A stretch of DNA of 64,000 bases from Neisseria bacilliformis. Its GTDB lineage: Bacteria; Pseudomonadota; Gammaproteobacteria; Burkholderiales; Neisseriaceae. The notes beneath the pieces are model-generated. The model had not been told where the DNA came from. It was given only the letters and a program-made list of their open reading frames with translations, and did not search any database. Shown here one piece after another: positions 39,917-49,180 of the stretch (position 1 is its first letter; the number at the start of each line of letters is the position of its first letter). The stretch covers positions 372,001 through 436,000 of the forward strand of contig NZ_CP059571.1 in assembly GCF_014055025.1 (NCBI RefSeq). Direction: 5' to 3'. The position numbers and the translations under genes were made by a program.

Positions 39917-40022
39917 GTAGGGTGTGTGGCGTAAGCCACGCACGCGGTTTGGGCTTTTGGGGAAGGGTGTGGATTTGTTGGGCGGCAGAAAGCGCGTGCG
40001 TGGCTTGCGCCACACACCCTAC
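39917..40022. repeat. REPIN-type repeat (GTAGGGTGTG class), copy in the uvrD upstream region
   Basis: Left arm hairpin GTGGC-GTAA-GCCAC, right arm GTGGC-TTGC-GCCAC, ends GTAGGG and CCCTAC. Preceded by an inverted DUS/extended-DUS pair (39845-39907). Confidence 0.7.
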
Positions 40023-40050
40023 CTTGGGTTCGGCATGGGCTGAATGGAGA

Positions 40051-40084
40051 AGAGGCCGTCTGAAAAGTGTTTTTCAGACGGCCT
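40051..40084. terminator. Inverted DUS hairpin after the DAHP synthase gene
   Basis: AGGCCGTCTGAAAA stem 17 bp downstream of the stop codon. Confidence 0.75.
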
Positions 40085-40100
40085 CTTGGCTTGGCGCGGC

Positions 40101-41144
40101 TTATACGCGGTGGCGGTTGGCGGCGGCCAGCAGTTCGAGCAGCTCTTCGGTGGTGTCCCAGCCGATGCAGGCGTCGGTGATGCTTTGGCCGTAGGTTTCG
40201 GGTTTGTCCTGGCGGCCGGCGACGAGATGGCTTTCCACCATCACGCCGAGGATGTTGTCTTCGCCGTTGCGCAGCTGCGCGGCCACGTCGCGGGCGACTT
40301 CGATTTGGCGGTTGTGGTCTTTGCGGCTGTTGGCGTGGCTGCAATCGACCATCAGGCGGGTGGAGACGCCGGTTTTGGCAAGCTGGGCGGCGGCTTCTTT
40401 GACGAAGCGGCTTTCGTAGTTGGGCTCTTTGCCGCCGCGCAGGATGGCGTGGCAGTCGGGGTTGCCGGCAGTGTGGACGATGGCGGAATGCCCCGCTTTG
40501 GTAACGGACAAAAAGTGGTGCGGATGGCCGGCGGCGCCGATGGCGTCGATGGCAATTTTGAGGTTGCCGTCGGTGCCGTTTTTGAAGCCGACGGGGCAGG
40601 AGAGGCCGCTGGCCAGTTCGCGGTGCACCTGGCTTTCGGTGGTGCGCGCGCCGATTGCGCCCCAGGAGATGAGGTCGGCGTAGTATTGCGGCGTAATCAT
40701 GTCGAGGAATTCGGTGGAGGCGGGGATGCCCATGTCGTTCAAGTCGAGCAGCAGGCGGCGCGCCTGGCGCAGGCCGTAGTTGATGTCGAAGCTGCCGTTG
40801 AGGAAGGGGTCGTTGATGAGACCCTTCCAGCCGACGGTGGTGCGCGGTTTTTCAAAATAGACGCGCATGACGATCAGCAGCTCTTTTTCGTACTGTTTTT
40901 TCAGCGGCAGCAGTTTTTGCGCGTATTCGAGGGCGGCTTTGGGGTCGTGGATGGAGCAGGGGCCGATGACGGCGAGCAGGCGGTTGCTGCGGCCGTGGAT
41001 GATGTCGCCGATTTCGCGGCGGGTGCTTTCCACCAGCTCGGCGGCAGCGTCGCCGACGGGCAGTTCGTAGAGGTGGGCGAGGGGGGGGAGGAGTTCGTCG
41101 ATGCCGCTGATGCGGGTGTCGTCGGTTTTGCCGAGGCGGATCAT
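40101..41144 (-). CDS. aroG: 3-deoxy-7-phosphoheptulonate (DAHP) synthase, class I
   Basis: 347 residues. First step of the shikimate pathway. VIGPCSIHDPKAALEYA, MRVYFEKPRTTVGWKGLINDP, GARTTESQVHRELASGL, PVGFKNGTDG and VDCSHANSRKDH include the metal and PEP ligands (Cys in GPCS, His in DCSH). N-terminus MIRLGKTDDTRISGIDELLPP resembles the AroG type, so allosteric control by Phe is likely but not proven. The upstream extension to 41381 is not coding. Confidence 0.95.
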   Translation of the reverse strand: MIRLGKTDDTRISGIDELLPPLAHLYELPVGDAAAELVESTRREIGDIIHGRSNRLLAVIGPCSIHDPKAALEYAQKLLPLKKQYEKELLIVMRVYFEKPRTTVGWKGLINDPFLNGSFDINYGLRQARRLLLDLNDMGIPASTEFLDMITPQYYADLISWGAIGARTTESQVHRELASGLSCPVGFKNGTDGNLKIAIDAIGAAGHPHHFLSVTKAGHSAIVHTAGNPDCHAILRGGKEPNYESRFVKEAAAQLAKTGVSTRLMVDCSHANSRKDHNRQIEVARDVAAQLRNGEDNILGVMVESHLVAGRQDKPETYGQSITDACIGWDTTEELLELLAAANRHRV

Positions 41145-41329
41145 GGTGGTGGCTCTGTTGTTGTGTTTGTAAAGGCGGCAAGGATAGCGGCGGCGGCGGT
41201 GCTTGGCAAGGGTTGCTGGGTGGTTTTCGGCTATAAAATTGCTTCGTTTTGCCGTTTTGGCTTTTTTTGTTATTTTTTTGGCTGTTTTATGTGGTTTTGC
41301 GGCATTTTGTGCTTTTGATGCATGAAGAG

Positions 41330-41370
41330 AGGCCGTCTGAAAACGTCCAAACGCCATTTTCAGACGGCCT
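41330..41370. terminator. Inverted DUS hairpin
   Basis: Downstream of the peptide transporter stop (41388). The 41145-41329 stretch upstream of the DAHP synthase gene is T-rich and otherwise empty. Confidence 0.7.
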
Positions 41371-41387
41371 CCGGCTTTCAACGAACC

Positions 41388-42884
41388 CTAGTCCGCGCCT
41401 TCGAGCAGGCGGTTGAGCAACGGGGCGGCCAAAAGCAGCAGCAGGCCGCAGGCCGCGCCGATATAGAACAGCAGCAGGTAGAAGTCGGCCTCGCCCGTGC
41501 CCAGGCCGATGCGCGCGAGCAGGTGCGCCATTCCGGCGGCGGATTCGGGGTGGTGGAACTTGTCGAACAGCAGGCCGCCGAGGGTGAAGCCCAGCGAGAA
41601 GGCGAGGAAGTTGAGGGCGACCATCTGCGTTTTGAACGCGGCCGGGGCGATTTTGGTGGCCAGCGACATGGCGATGGGCGAAATCAGCAATTCGCCCAGG
41701 GTGATGGCCAGCAGCACGAGGGCGAACACCGCCATCGGCATCGGCGTGCCGCTGTGGATAAAGGGCAGGAAGATGAGGTAGGACGCGCCGGTAACGATAA
41801 GGGCGAGGGCGAATTTGAGCGGCGTTTTCGGCTGGCGCGCGCCCATTTTCGTCCACATGGCGGCCATCATGCCGGAAAACAGCACCACCCACATGCCCTG
41901 CACCGAGTCTTTCCACGACACGGGCACGGTGAAGCCGAAAATATCGCGGTTGACCGTTTCGGCGAAATACACCGTTACCGAGGTGTACACCTGAAACCAC
42001 ACCGCCCAAAACACGCACACGGCCAGAAACAGCGGGATGTAGGCGGCGATGTGGCGTTTTTTCCGCGCCGCGATGCGCGTGCTGCCCAGCAGGCGGGCGA
42101 AGTAGCCCAGGGCGGCGAGGATGACGCAGGCGAGCAGCACCTGCGGGAAATTGAGGATGTTCAGACGGCCTGTCGCCGCCGCGATGCCGATTGCGATTGC
42201 AATGGCGGCCAGCGCGGCGAAAAAGTATTTGTACTGCGATGCGGGCAGCGGATGCGGCGGCGGCGTGTGCGGCAGGGTTTTGCGGCCGAAGGAATAGAGC
42301 CACAAGCCTACCGCCATGCCCACCGCCGCCGCGCCGAAGCCGTAGTGGAAACCGATTTTGTCCTGCAACAGGCCGGTAACCAGCGGGCCGAAAAACGCGC
42401 CGATGTTGATGGAAATGTAGAAAATGGAAAAACCCGCGTCGCGCAGCGGGCGCAACTCGTCGCTTTCGTACAGCGAGCCGACCATCGAGCTGGCCGAGGA
42501 TTTCACCCCGCCGCTGCCCAGCGCGATCAGCACCAGCCCGCACAACAGCCCGCCGATGCCGGGCACGAGCGCGAGCACGATGTGGCCGCACATCACCACA
42601 ATGCCCGACACGAACAGCGTTTTTTCCGCCCCCGCGATGCGGTCGGCCACCCACGCGCCGAACACGGTGGAGAGATAAACCGTGCCGCTGTACGCGCCGA
42701 CGATGCCGCCCGCGAGCGACTTGTCGATGCCCAGCCCGCCTTTGGCGGTTTCGTAATAGAGATAGAGCAGCAGGATGCCTTGCAGGCCGTAGAAGGAAAA
42801 ACGTTCCCACAATTCGATGTGGAACAGGGTGGAAAGCTGGATAGGATGGCCGAAAAAGGTCTTCGGCGCAGAGGTTTGGGTCAT
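41388..42884 (-). CDS. POT/PTR-family proton-dependent oligopeptide transporter
   Basis: 498 residues, 12-14 membrane helices. FHIELWERFSFYGLQGILLLYL carries the ExxERFxYY-type motif of helix 1 used for proton coupling; GAYSGTVYLSTVFGAWVADRI and FSIFYISINIGAFFGPLVTGLL are the two PTR2 signatures. Probably imports di- and tripeptides. ATG at 42884; the frame open to 43001 covers repeat DNA. One DUS is read in frame as GRLN (about 42160). Confidence 0.93.
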   Translation of the reverse strand: MTQTSAPKTFFGHPIQLSTLFHIELWERFSFYGLQGILLLYLYYETAKGGLGIDKSLAGGIVGAYSGTVYLSTVFGAWVADRIAGAEKTLFVSGIVVMCGHIVLALVPGIGGLLCGLVLIALGSGGVKSSASSMVGSLYESDELRPLRDAGFSIFYISINIGAFFGPLVTGLLQDKIGFHYGFGAAAVGMAVGLWLYSFGRKTLPHTPPPHPLPASQYKYFFAALAAIAIAIGIAAATGRLNILNFPQVLLACVILAALGYFARLLGSTRIAARKKRHIAAYIPLFLAVCVFWAVWFQVYTSVTVYFAETVNRDIFGFTVPVSWKDSVQGMWVVLFSGMMAAMWTKMGARQPKTPLKFALALIVTGASYLIFLPFIHSGTPMPMAVFALVLLAITLGELLISPIAMSLATKIAPAAFKTQMVALNFLAFSLGFTLGGLLFDKFHHPESAAGMAHLLARIGLGTGEADFYLLLFYIGAACGLLLLLAAPLLNRLLEGAD

Positions 42885-43057
42885 GGGTTCTCCGTGGCGT
42901 TGTTTTTCTGTTTGCGGCCGTCTGAAAGCGCAGCTTCGGCGCAGCCCAAAGCGGCCGTTTTTATTTTTAAACCTTTGCGGCGGTTTTGTCAAAACGTGCA
43001 AAGGTTTGAGGCCGTCTGAAAACGCAGTTTCGGCGAAACCGAAAACCCTATCCCGTC
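42885..43057. other. Intergenic region with extended DUS copies
   Basis: Two DUS with the extended GCGCAG-TTCGGCG tail (42914-42950 and 43008-43045) and the TTTTTATTTTTAAACC stretch upstream of the transporter. No gene. Confidence 0.6.
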
Positions 43058-43172
43058 ATTCCCGCACAGGCGGAAATCTTTTCTGCCACTTGGCAATTCA
43101 TGAAGAAACAATTATTTGAGTATATTCACCAAGATTCCCGCCAGTACTCCTTCGGAGCATAAACGCGGGAAT
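43058..43172. repeat. NIME copy 2 with an enlarged dRS3
   Basis: A degenerate dRS3 (43058-43077), a 56-bp RS-type sequence that matches the 16290-16345 unit in the opposite orientation, and a dRS3 palindrome enlarged by 19 nt (43134-43172) containing CTCC-TTC-GGAG. Confidence 0.7.
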
Positions 43173-43190
43173 GACGGCATTTTTTGATTT

Positions 43191-44006
43191 TCAGACGGCC
43201 TTTTGCCCGAGGGTGATTCTGTCCAGCCCCGCGAGGTCGGGCAGGGTGCTGATGTTTTGCCAGCCGGCGGCGGCGAAGATGCTGCGGGCGGCCGCGCCCT
43301 GGTTGCAGCCGTGTTCGACGATGAGATAACCGCCGCCGCGCAGGCGGTGTGCCGCGCCGTGGGCGAGGGTGCGGATGCAGGTGAGGCCGTCTGAAAAGTC
43401 GGTGAGGGCGTGTTGTGGCTCGAAGCGCAGGTCGCCTTGGTGCAGGTGGGGATCGTCCACTTCGATGTAGGGCGGGTTGGAAACGATCAAATCGAAATCC
43501 GCCGCTTCGGACGGGGGCAGGGCGGCGAACCAGGAGCCGCAGGCGAAGCGCACGGCGGCGCGGTGGGCGGCGGCGTTTTGCGCGGCCAGCGCGAGGGCGG
43601 CGGGGCTGATGTCGGAGGCGGACACGTGCGCGTCGGGGCGTTCGCAGGCGAGGGTTACGGCGATTGCGCCGCTGCCGGTGCCCAAGTCCCATACGCGGCC
43701 GCCTGCGCTCAGGCGGGCAAGGGCGGCTTCGACGAGGTGTTCGGTTTCGGGGCGGGGGATGAGGACGGCGGGGGAGACGGTGAAGCGGCGGCCGTAGAAT
43801 TCGCGCTCGCCGAGGATGTAGGCGGCGGGTTCGCCGGCGAGGCGGCGGTTTTCGAGGGCGGAGAGGGCGGCGGCGGTGTCGGGCGGCAGGGGCTCGCGGC
43901 TGCGGGTGATGAGTTGGGCGGGTGTCCAGCCGGTGGCGGCGCAGGCAAGCAGGCGGGCTTCGTTTTTGGGCAGGGGGGTGTGGCGCAGGTAGTCTTCGAG
44001 GGTCAT
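43191..44006 (-). CDS. prmC: Release-factor glutamine N5-methyltransferase
   Basis: 271 residues. Methylates the GGQ glutamine of RF1/RF2. N-terminal helical domain, then the SAM-binding VWDLGTGSGAIAVTLA (about 115-130) and the NPPY motif (IVSNPPYIEVDDPHL). Start MTLEDYLRHTPLPKNE. A DUS is read in frame as DFSDGLT, and another provides the C-terminal KAV and stop codon. Confidence 0.95.
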   Translation of the reverse strand: MTLEDYLRHTPLPKNEARLLACAATGWTPAQLITRSREPLPPDTAAALSALENRRLAGEPAAYILGEREFYGRRFTVSPAVLIPRPETEHLVEAALARLSAGGRVWDLGTGSGAIAVTLACERPDAHVSASDISPAALALAAQNAAAHRAAVRFACGSWFAALPPSEAADFDLIVSNPPYIEVDDPHLHQGDLRFEPQHALTDFSDGLTCIRTLAHGAAHRLRGGGYLIVEHGCNQGAAARSIFAAAGWQNISTLPDLAGLDRITLGQKAV

Positions 44007-44067
44007 GGGGTTGGGGGCGGGATGAGGCCGTCTGAAAAGCGGTATTAAAGCAGATGCGGCGCGTGAG

Positions 44068-44174
44068 GTAGGGTGTGTCGCTCCGAGGCGACGCACGCGT
44101 TCTCTGCCGTGCAACGGATTCTGTGTTTTCCAAAAATCCGAAACCGCGTGCGCGGTTTGCGCCACACACCCTAC
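44068..44174. repeat. REPIN-type repeat between prmC and dxs
   Basis: GTAGGGTGTGTCGCTCCGAGGCGACGCACG on the left (hairpin GTCGC-TCCGAG-GCGAC) and CGTGCGCGGTTTGCGCCACACACCCTAC on the right. Confidence 0.65.
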
Positions 44175-44191
44175 TTTGCTGTTTTATTTTT

Positions 44192-46084
44192 TCAGACGGC
44201 CTGTTGTGCGAATCGGGCGATGCGCTGGCGGATTTTGTCCGCGCTCAGGCCGAGTTGGTCGAGTAGGAGTTTGGGGTCGCCGTGCTCGGTTACGGTGTCG
44301 GGGATGCCGATGAGGAGGACGGGTTTCAGACGGCCTTTTGCCGCCAGCATCTCGAGCACCGCGCTGCCCGCGCCGCCGCAGACGGCGTTTTCTTCGGCGC
44401 AGACGAGGCAGTCGTGCGTGTCGGCAAGCTGCAAGACGAGTGCTTCGTCCAGCGGTTTGACAAAACGCATGTCGGCCACGGTGGCATCGAGGGTTTCGGC
44501 GGCTTCGAGGGCGGGCTGTACCATGCTGCCGAAGGCGAGGATTGCGATGCGTTTGCCCTGCCGGCGGAGGATGCCTTTGCCGACGGGCAGGGTATCGAGG
44601 CCGTCTGAAACCTGTGCGCCGCTGCCGGTGCCGCGCGGGTAGCGCACGGCGGCGGGGGTGTCGAGCGCGTAGCAGGTGGAGAGCAGCAGGCGGCATTCGT
44701 TTTCGTCGCTGGGGGCGGCGATGGTCATATTGGGCACGCAGCGCAGGAAGCTCAAATCGTACGCGCCCGCGTGGGTGGGGCCGTCCGCTCCGACGATGCC
44801 GGCGCGGTCGATGGCGAACAGTACGGGCAGGTTTTGCAGGGCGACGTCGTGCACAAGCTGGTCGTAGCCGCGCTGCAAAAAGGTGGAGTAGATGGCGACG
44901 ACGGGTTTGACGCCTTCGCAGGCGAGGCCGGCGGCGAAGGTTACGGCGTGCTGCTCGGCGATGCCGACATCGAAATAGCGTTCGGGAAAGCGTTGCCCGA
45001 ATTCGACCAGGCCGCTGCCTTCGCGCATGGCGGGGGTGATGGCGGCGAGGCGGGTGTCGGCCTCGGCCTGGTCGCACAGCCAGCGGCCGAAGATTTCGGT
45101 GTAGGTGGGGCGCGGCGCGGGCGGCGGGGCGGCGGGGTCGGCCGGGGCGGGGGTTTTGCCGATGGCGTGGTATTTGACGGGGTCGTTTTCGGCCAGTTTG
45201 TAGCCCTGGCCTTTTTTGGTGATGACGTGCAGGAGCTTGGGGCCTTTTTTGCGGCGCAGTTCGGCGAGGGTGTCGGCGAGTTGGACGACGTTGTGGCCGT
45301 CGGCCGGGCCGGTGTAGGCGAAGCCGAAGTTTTCAAACAGGGAGAGCGACTGGCGCACCAGCTCGCTTTCGCTGGCATAGGCTTTGATGGTTTCTTCGGC
45401 CTTTTGCGCGATTTCTTTGACGGCGGGCAGCTTGTCGAGCACGAAGGCGGACTGGCTTTTGATGTTGTGCAGCACGCCGCGCATGTCGCGCATCACGTTG
45501 CGGGCGAGGTATTTGGGCAGCGCGCCGACGTTGGGCGAGATGGACATTTCGTTGTCGTTTAGGATGACCAGAAGGTCGGTGTCGGCCATGTCGCCCGCGC
45601 AGTTGAGGGCTTCAAAGGCTTGTCCGGCGGTCATCGCGCCATCGCCGATAACGGCCACGCTGCGGGTGTCGCGCCCCATCAGGCGGTCGGCCTCGGCCAT
45701 GCCCAAAGCCGCGCCGATGGAGGTGGAGGAGTGGCCGACGCCGAAGTCGTCATACTCGCTTTCGCTGCGCTTGGGAAAACCGGCCAGCCCGCCGAACTGG
45801 CGCAGGGTGTGCATTCTGCCGCGCCGTCCGGTGAGGATTTTGTGCGGGTAGCTCTGGTGGCCCACGTCCCACACCAGATGGTCGCGCGGGGTGTCGTACA
45901 CGTAATGCAGGGCGACGGCCAGCTCCACCGCGCCGAGGTTGCTGGCGAAATGGCCGCCGGTTTTGCCCACCGATTCGAGCAGGAAGGCGCGCAGCTCGGC
46001 GCAAAGCTGCGGCAGTTGGGATTTGTCGAGCAGGCGCAGATCTTGCGGCAGATTGACGGCGTCCAGCAGGGGGGTTGGGTTCAT
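44192..46084 (-). CDS. dxs: 1-deoxy-D-xylulose-5-phosphate synthase
   Basis: 630 residues. Thiamine-diphosphate enzyme of the MEP isoprenoid pathway. N-terminal catalytic [17 protein letters not shown] motif [37 protein letters not shown], central transketolase pyrimidine domain ([20 protein letters not shown]) and C-terminal domain. Two DUS are read in frame (44326, 44599), and a third forms the last codons QAV and stop. Confidence 0.97.
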   Translation of the reverse strand: MNPTPLLDAVNLPQDLRLLDKSQLPQLCAELRAFLLESVGKTGGHFASNLGAVELAVALHYVYDTPRDHLVWDVGHQSYPHKILTGRRGRMHTLRQFGGLAGFPKRSESEYDDFGVGHSSTSIGAALGMAEADRLMGRDTRSVAVIGDGAMTAGQAFEALNCAGDMADTDLLVILNDNEMSISPNVGALPKYLARNVMRDMRGVLHNIKSQSAFVLDKLPAVKEIAQKAEETIKAYASESELVRQSLSLFENFGFAYTGPADGHNVVQLADTLAELRRKKGPKLLHVITKKGQGYKLAENDPVKYHAIGKTPAPADPAAPPPAPRPTYTEIFGRWLCDQAEADTRLAAITPAMREGSGLVEFGQRFPERYFDVGIAEQHAVTFAAGLACEGVKPVVAIYSTFLQRGYDQLVHDVALQNLPVLFAIDRAGIVGADGPTHAGAYDLSFLRCVPNMTIAAPSDENECRLLLSTCYALDTPAAVRYPRGTGSGAQVSDGLDTLPVGKGILRRQGKRIAILAFGSMVQPALEAAETLDATVADMRFVKPLDEALVLQLADTHDCLVCAEENAVCGGAGSAVLEMLAAKGRLKPVLLIGIPDTVTEHGDPKLLLDQLGLSADKIRQRIARFAQQAV

Positions 46085-46336
46085 GGCGGTTCTTTTCGTG
46101 GGATTTTTTTGATATTTTGCGATGAGGCCGTCTGAAAAACGGATTTTGTTTTTTCAGACGGCCTGTTTGGGCGGTGGCGGATTATATAGCAATCGGCGGC
46201 GCGGCCGATATGGCAAATCCGGTTTGAACCCGCACGGGGCGCGGGCTAGAATGCAGGCCGTCTGAAAACCTGCGGCTGTTGCGCGTTGCGTTTTTTCAGA
46301 CGGCCTCAAACACGCAAACATCAGAAAGGAAACCCC
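46085..46336. other. Divergent intergenic region with two DUS pairs
   Basis: Inverted DUS pairs at 46125-46164 and 46255-46306. A minus-strand TATAAT (46186-46181) could serve dxs; no clear -35. Confidence 0.5.
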
Positions 46337-46987
46337 ATGTACACCCTGCACATCGGCAGCAAACACATCTCCTCGTGGTCGCTGCGCCCGTGGCTCCTGA
46401 TGAAAGTGCTGCGCATCCCCTTTGCCGAAACCGTCCACCACTTCACCGCCGACAAGGCCGAGCAGCGCAGGCAGTGGCGCGCCTTCTCGCCCAATTCGCA
46501 AGTGCCCGCGCTGGATGACGGCGGCCGAACCGTGTGGGACAGCCTTGCCATCGCCGAATACCTCGCCGAGCGTCATCCGCAGGTGTGGCCGCAGGACGCC
46601 GCCGCCCGCGCCTGGGCGCGCTGTGCCGCCGCCGAAATGCACAGCGGCTTCCCCGTGCTGCGCACCGTGTGCAACTTCACCCTCGAACCCGCCGCCCCGC
46701 CCGCCATTACCCCCGGTTTGCAGCGCGAACTCGCACGGCTGGACGCGCTGTGGAACGAAGGACTCGAACGCTTCGGCGGCGGCTTCCTCGCCGGCGCGGA
46801 CTTCTGCGCGGCCGACGCGTTTTACGCCCCCGTCGTCCTGCGCCTGCACCACTACGGCCTCGCCGGACACCTGAACGGCGAAGCCGCGCGCTACGCCGAA
46901 CGCATCCTCGCCCTGTCCGAACTGCGGCAGTGGATTTCAGACGGCCTCGAAGAAATCAGCCAAACCCGCGCCCAAACCGCCGAGTAA
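46337..46987 (+). CDS. Glutathione S-transferase family protein
   Basis: 216 residues. N-terminal thioredoxin-fold domain MYTLHIGSKHISSWSLRPWLLMKVLRIPF and the cis-proline/GSH motif SQVPALDDGGRTVWDSLAIAEYLAE (about 55-79), helical C-terminal domain. A DUS is read in frame near the end (WISDGLEE). Substrate unknown. Followed after 31 bp by yciA. Confidence 0.9.
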   Translation: MYTLHIGSKHISSWSLRPWLLMKVLRIPFAETVHHFTADKAEQRRQWRAFSPNSQVPALDDGGRTVWDSLAIAEYLAERHPQVWPQDAAARAWARCAAAEMHSGFPVLRTVCNFTLEPAAPPAITPGLQRELARLDALWNEGLERFGGGFLAGADFCAADAFYAPVVLRLHHYGLAGHLNGEAARYAERILALSELRQWISDGLEEISQTRAQTAE

Positions 46988-47018
46988 TCCCAACCCGTTC
47001 AAACATAAAGGAAACAAC

Positions 47019-47432
47019 ATGACCGACGCAACACAGAACGCCGACACCCGCAACGCGCCGCAGGGCAGCCTGCTTTTGCGCACCATGACCCGCCCCGCCG
47101 ACACCAACCCCAACGGCGACATCTTCGGCGGCTGGCTGATGGCGCAGATGGACATCGCCGGCGGCATCCTCGCCTGCGAAACCGCCAAAGGCCGCATCGT
47201 AACTGTGGCCGCCGACAAAATCGTTTTCCACCGCCCCGTGGCCGTCGGCGACGTGGTCGGCTGCTACGGCGAAGTGGCGCGGGTCGGCAACACCTCGCTG
47301 CAAATCCGCATCGAAGTGTGGGTGCACTCCGCCTCCTTCGCCAGCTTTGAAGAACAGCGGCTGGTAACCGAAGCCCTGTTCACCTACGTCGCCATCGACA
47401 ACGAAGGCCGCCCGCGCCCCGTGCGCGGGTAA
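47019..47432 (+). CDS. yciA: Acyl-CoA thioesterase YciA
   Basis: 137 residues, hotdog fold. TRPADTNPNGDIFGGWLMAQMDIAGGILA contains the conserved N-x-x-G-D-x-F-G-G-W catalytic segment; C-terminal YVAIDNEGRPRPV matches the family. Hydrolyses medium- and long-chain acyl-CoA. Confidence 0.93.
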   Translation: MTDATQNADTRNAPQGSLLLRTMTRPADTNPNGDIFGGWLMAQMDIAGGILACETAKGRIVTVAADKIVFHRPVAVGDVVGCYGEVARVGNTSLQIRIEVWVHSASFASFEEQRLVTEALFTYVAIDNEGRPRPVRG

Positions 47433-47460
47433 AGCCCCCACGCCGTGCGCCGCATACGGA

Positions 47461-47493
47461 AAGGCCGTCTGAAAAATGTTTTTCAGACGGCCT
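47461..47493. terminator. DUS hairpin after yciA, interrupted at its right edge by an IS
   Basis: AAGGCCGTCTGAAAA and TTTTCAGACGGCCT; the IS1106-like element begins at the next base. Confidence 0.65.
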
Positions 47494-48711
47494 GAGACCT
47501 TTGCAAAATTTCTTTTCCCCCAACAGCCGAAACCCAAACACAGGTTTTCGGCTGTTTTCGCCCCAAATCACTCCTGATTTTACCCAAATACCCCCTTAAT
47601 CCTCCCCGGATACCTGATAATCAGGCATCCGGGCCGCTTTTTAGGCGCAAACAGGCACACTTAGCCTGTTAGCCGCTTTCAACAGGTTTAAACACATCGC
47701 CTTCAGATGGCTTTGCGCACTCACTTTAATCAGCCCGAAATAGGCTGCCCGGGCGTAGCGGAATTTACGGTGCAGCGTACCGAAGCTCTGTTCGACCACA
47801 TAACGGGTTTTCGACAAATACCGGTTACGTTTGGTTTGCGCTTCCGTCAGCGGACGGTTGCGGTGGGCTTTGCGCATAATGCCGTCCAGCAACCGATGCT
47901 CTTCCAGATGTTGCCGGTTTTCCGCACTGTCGTAGCCTTTATCGGCATAGACGGTCGTGCCTTCGGCTATCCCTTCCAGCAAAGGCGACAGATGGTTGCA
48001 CTCATGGGTATTGGCGGGGGTAATGTGCAGTTTCTCGATATAGCCTTCCTCATCGGTGCGGGTATGTTGTTTGTAACCGAGTTTGTAGAGGCCGTTTTTC
48101 TTTGTCCAGCGAGCATCTTTATCTTTGCTCGGTGTGGTTTGGCTGCTGACTTGTCCTTCGTCATCGACTTCTATGGCTTGACGCTGTTTGCTGCCGGCGG
48201 TTTGAATAATGGTGGCGTCAATGACGGCGGCGGATGCTTTCTCTACTTTTAGGTTTTTTTCGGTCAGTTGGCAGTTAATCAGTTCCAGCAATTCGGACAG
48301 GGTGTCGTCTTGCGCCGCCGGTTGCGGTAGCGGCACAAGGTGCTGTCATCGGGGATGCTCAGTTCGTCGAAACGGCAAAACAGGTTGAAATCGATGCGGG
48401 TGATGAGGCTGTGTTCGAGTTCGGGATCGGAGAGACTGTGCCATTGTCCGGGCAGGACGGCTTTGAACATGGATAACAGGGGATAGGCGGGACGGCCGCG
48501 GTGGTCTCGAAGGTAACGGGTTCTTTGACGATTCAGGTACTGTTCGATCGGTTGCCAATCAATCACCTGATCCAACTTTAGCAATGGGAAGCGGTCGATG
48601 TGTTTGGCAATCATGGCTTGTGCGGTTTGCCGGAAGAAGGTGCTCATGAGAAATCCCCTAAATGTCTTGATGGGAATTTAGGGGATTTTGGGGGGATTTT
48701 GCAAAGGTCTC
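47494..48711. mobile_element. IS5-family element, IS1106-like
   Basis: Perfect 16-bp terminal repeats GAGACCTTTGCAAAAT (47494-47509) and ATTTTGCAAAGGTCTC (48696-48711). GGCCT flanks both ends (47489-47493 and 48712-48716), consistent with a target duplication in a DUS hairpin. The single transposase gene on the minus strand is frameshifted. Between the transposase stop and the left end lie two hairpins (47525-47556 and 47609-47631). Confidence 0.9.
47641..48647 (-). pseudogene. IS1106-like transposase, frameshifted
   Basis: The N-terminal part (MSTFFRQTAQAMIAKHIDRF ... SIPDDSTLCRYRNR) is in one frame, and the DDE catalytic part (QDDTLSELLELINCQLTE ... VVIDATIIQTAGS-like, YADKGYD, YVVEQSFG) is in the next. 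The junction is near 48312-48322, where one base appears to be missing between the CRYRNR and AQDD codons. The remaining sequence is well preserved, so the lesion looks recent (or is a sequencing error). Confidence 0.88.
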
Positions 48712-48730
48712 GGCCTCTTGCCGTTCGGGC

Positions 48731-48811
48731 GGCACGCGTTCCCTGCCGCACGGCAAATCCGTTCTTTTCCCAAAAACCGCAAACCGCGTGCGCGGCTGCG
48801 CCACACCCTAC
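48731..48811. repeat. Degenerate REPIN-type repeat
   Basis: Left arm reduced to CGGCACGCG; right arm CGCGTGCGCGGCTGCGCCACACCCTAC intact. Lies just outside the IS. Confidence 0.5.
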
Positions 48812-48840
48812 TTGGGTTTTCTACGGAGGCCGAACCTACC

Positions 48841-48940
48841 GTAGGGTGTGTCGCCCCAAGGCGACGCACGCGTTCTATGCCGCATAACCCATCCGCGCCT
48901 TCCCCTAAACCGCAACCGTATGCGTGGCTGCCACACACCC
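48841..48940. repeat. REPIN-type repeat (GTAGGGTGTG class)
   Basis: Left arm complete with GTCGCC-CCAA-GGCGAC; right arm truncated at CACACCC. Confidence 0.6.
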
Positions 48941-48959
48941 GTGTTTTTCAATGGGGTTC

Positions 48960-49035
48960 GTAGGTCGGGCATTTATGCCCGACGTTTTTTTAAATCTACC
49001 GGCGTTTGCCAGTCGGGCATAAATGCCCGACCTAC
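48960..49035. repeat. REPIN-like element (GTAGGTCGGGC class)
   Basis: GTAGGTCGGGCATTTATGCC at the left and the inverse at the right; each arm is the palindrome GTCGGGCATTTATGCCCGAC or its AAA variant, about 27 bp apart. Confidence 0.7.
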
Positions 49036-49090
49036 TCGGACTTTTGTAGGATGCCACCCCCGGGCGGCGCACGCGGTTTATGCCGTTTGC

Positions 49091-49150
49091 AGGCCGTCTG
49101 AAAAATAAAAAGGCCGTCTGAAACCTGTCAAACGGGTTTTCAGACGGCCT
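49091..49150. terminator. DUS cluster after the Sel1 gene
   Basis: Two direct DUS (49091 and 49111) facing one inverted copy (49137-49150); either can form the stem. Located downstream of the Sel1-repeat gene. Confidence 0.6.
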
Positions 49151-49180
49151 CTGCCGCTGATGCCGCCCGGATGCGGGCGG

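Noticed and set aside
41287-42810. 507-codon minus-strand frame within the peptide transporter
   Set aside because: Arg/His/Pro-rich out-of-frame reading of the POT gene; the real frame has PTR2 motifs and hydrophobic helices.
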